Part shown: positions 15,565 through 15,727 of the stretch, in pieces
Layout of the letters: the number at the start of each line of letters is the position of its first letter
How positions within the stretch are numbered: the stretch's first letter is position 1
Origin: an uncultured Chlamydiae bacterium
GTDB taxonomy: Bacteria > Chlamydiota > Chlamydiia > Chlamydiales > Rhabdochlamydiaceae
Assembly (NCBI GenBank): GCA_945957075.1
Contig: CAMFJP010000012.1
Location: 1 to 15,727, forward strand
Direction: 5' to 3'
DNA: 15,727 nucleotides
Notes under the pieces: model-generated
Seen by the model: only the letters and a program-made list of their open reading frames with translations
Told to the model about the DNA's origin: nothing
Databases searched by the model: none
Program-made: the position numbers and the translations under genes

Positions 15565-15612
15565 TTAGCGAGCTTATATTTTTAACACTTGCATTTGATG
15601 AAAAATATTTAC

Positions 15613-15640
15613 ACAATACAATTGTTATGCCATTTGTCAA
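15613..15640 (-). promoter_or_regulatory. Predicted rpiA promoter
   Basis: On the minus strand TTGACA (15640-15635, perfect consensus) is followed after 16 bp by TATTGT (15618-15613). Transcription would begin near 15606, giving a leader of about 70 nt before rpiA. Confidence 0.55.
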
Positions 15641-15644
15641 AAAT

Positions 15645-15720
15645 AGACATCTTGCGTAACTCGCTTTGCTTGGCAGCGCTGATGATTTTTGAGCAGCTTT
15701 AAACCCAAATTTCGAGGTAA
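15645..15720 (+). repeat. Intergenic repeat, copy B
   Basis: Second copy of the two-block repeat found upstream of htrA. Block 1 is 15645-15662 (AGACATCTTGCGTAACTC) and block 2 is 15693-15720, centred on GCTTTAAACCCAAA. Between them lie GGCAGCGCTGATGA and TTTTTGAGCAGC, parts of which recur inverted in copy A (CTGCTCAAA at 11568-11576). It starts 5 bp outside the rpiA -35 element and is cut off near the window edge. Confidence 0.55.
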
Positions 15721-15727
15721 TATGGAG

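Noticed and set aside
15536..15640. N-terminal extension of rpiA to 15640
   Set aside because: It overlaps the predicted promoter and palindrome, is not RpiA-like, and the 15535 start restores E. coli residue numbering.
15714..15727. GAGG plus ATG at 15722 as the start of a new rightward gene
   Set aside because: Only two codons are in the window and the sequence is part of the repeat; it cannot be supported.

Overview
The window reads as chromosome from a chlamydia-like bacterium, most likely one of the amoeba-associated Chlamydiae rather than the animal-pathogen genus. Four things suggest this. NrdB has the Phe-for-Tyr radical site of chlamydial class Ic ribonucleotide reductase and NrdA carries three N-terminal ATP-cone-like modules. 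The methionine aminopeptidase has the short N-terminal SEC-C zinc motif seen in chlamydial Map. The neighbourhood pssA-rmuC / nrdA-nrdB / M16C protease / htrA resembles, from memory, the CT823-CT828 block of Chlamydia trachomatis. The accessory content (an F-box-like plus leucine-rich-repeat protein, a short inverted-repeat element and dispersed intergenic repeats) fits protist-associated relatives. The genus cannot be named from the sequence alone.

Layout: positions 1-3601 hold a tightly overlapping leftward cluster, transcribed pssA -> rmuC -> secreted beta-carbonic anhydrase -> map; map runs off the left edge. A divergent control region (3602-3759) carries a sigma70-like promoter and two NrdR boxes spaced 32 bp apart in front of the rightward nrdA-nrdB-M16C peptidase operon (3760-10975). 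A leftward 118-residue two-helix membrane protein of unknown function follows. A repeat-bearing intergenic region then leads into htrA and a Tsr3/DTW-superfamily gene, joined by a TAGTG stop/start overlap. A leftward BFN/DUF151 gene overlaps the latter tail to tail. Positions 13956-14013 are a 26-bp perfect inverted repeat, probably a miniature transposable element, just upstream of the F-box-like/LRR gene. rpiA, leftward, closes the window with its own promoter and a second copy of the intergenic repeat.

Functionally the window covers deoxynucleotide supply (nrdAB, NrdR-controlled), phosphatidylserine synthesis (pssA), protein maturation and turnover (map, M16C peptidase, htrA), DNA maintenance (rmuC), CO2/bicarbonate exchange in the envelope (carbonic anhydrase), pentose phosphate metabolism (rpiA) and one candidate host-directed effector. 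Protein identities for the core enzymes rest on visible catalytic motifs. The mobile-element, effector and repeat interpretations are inference.
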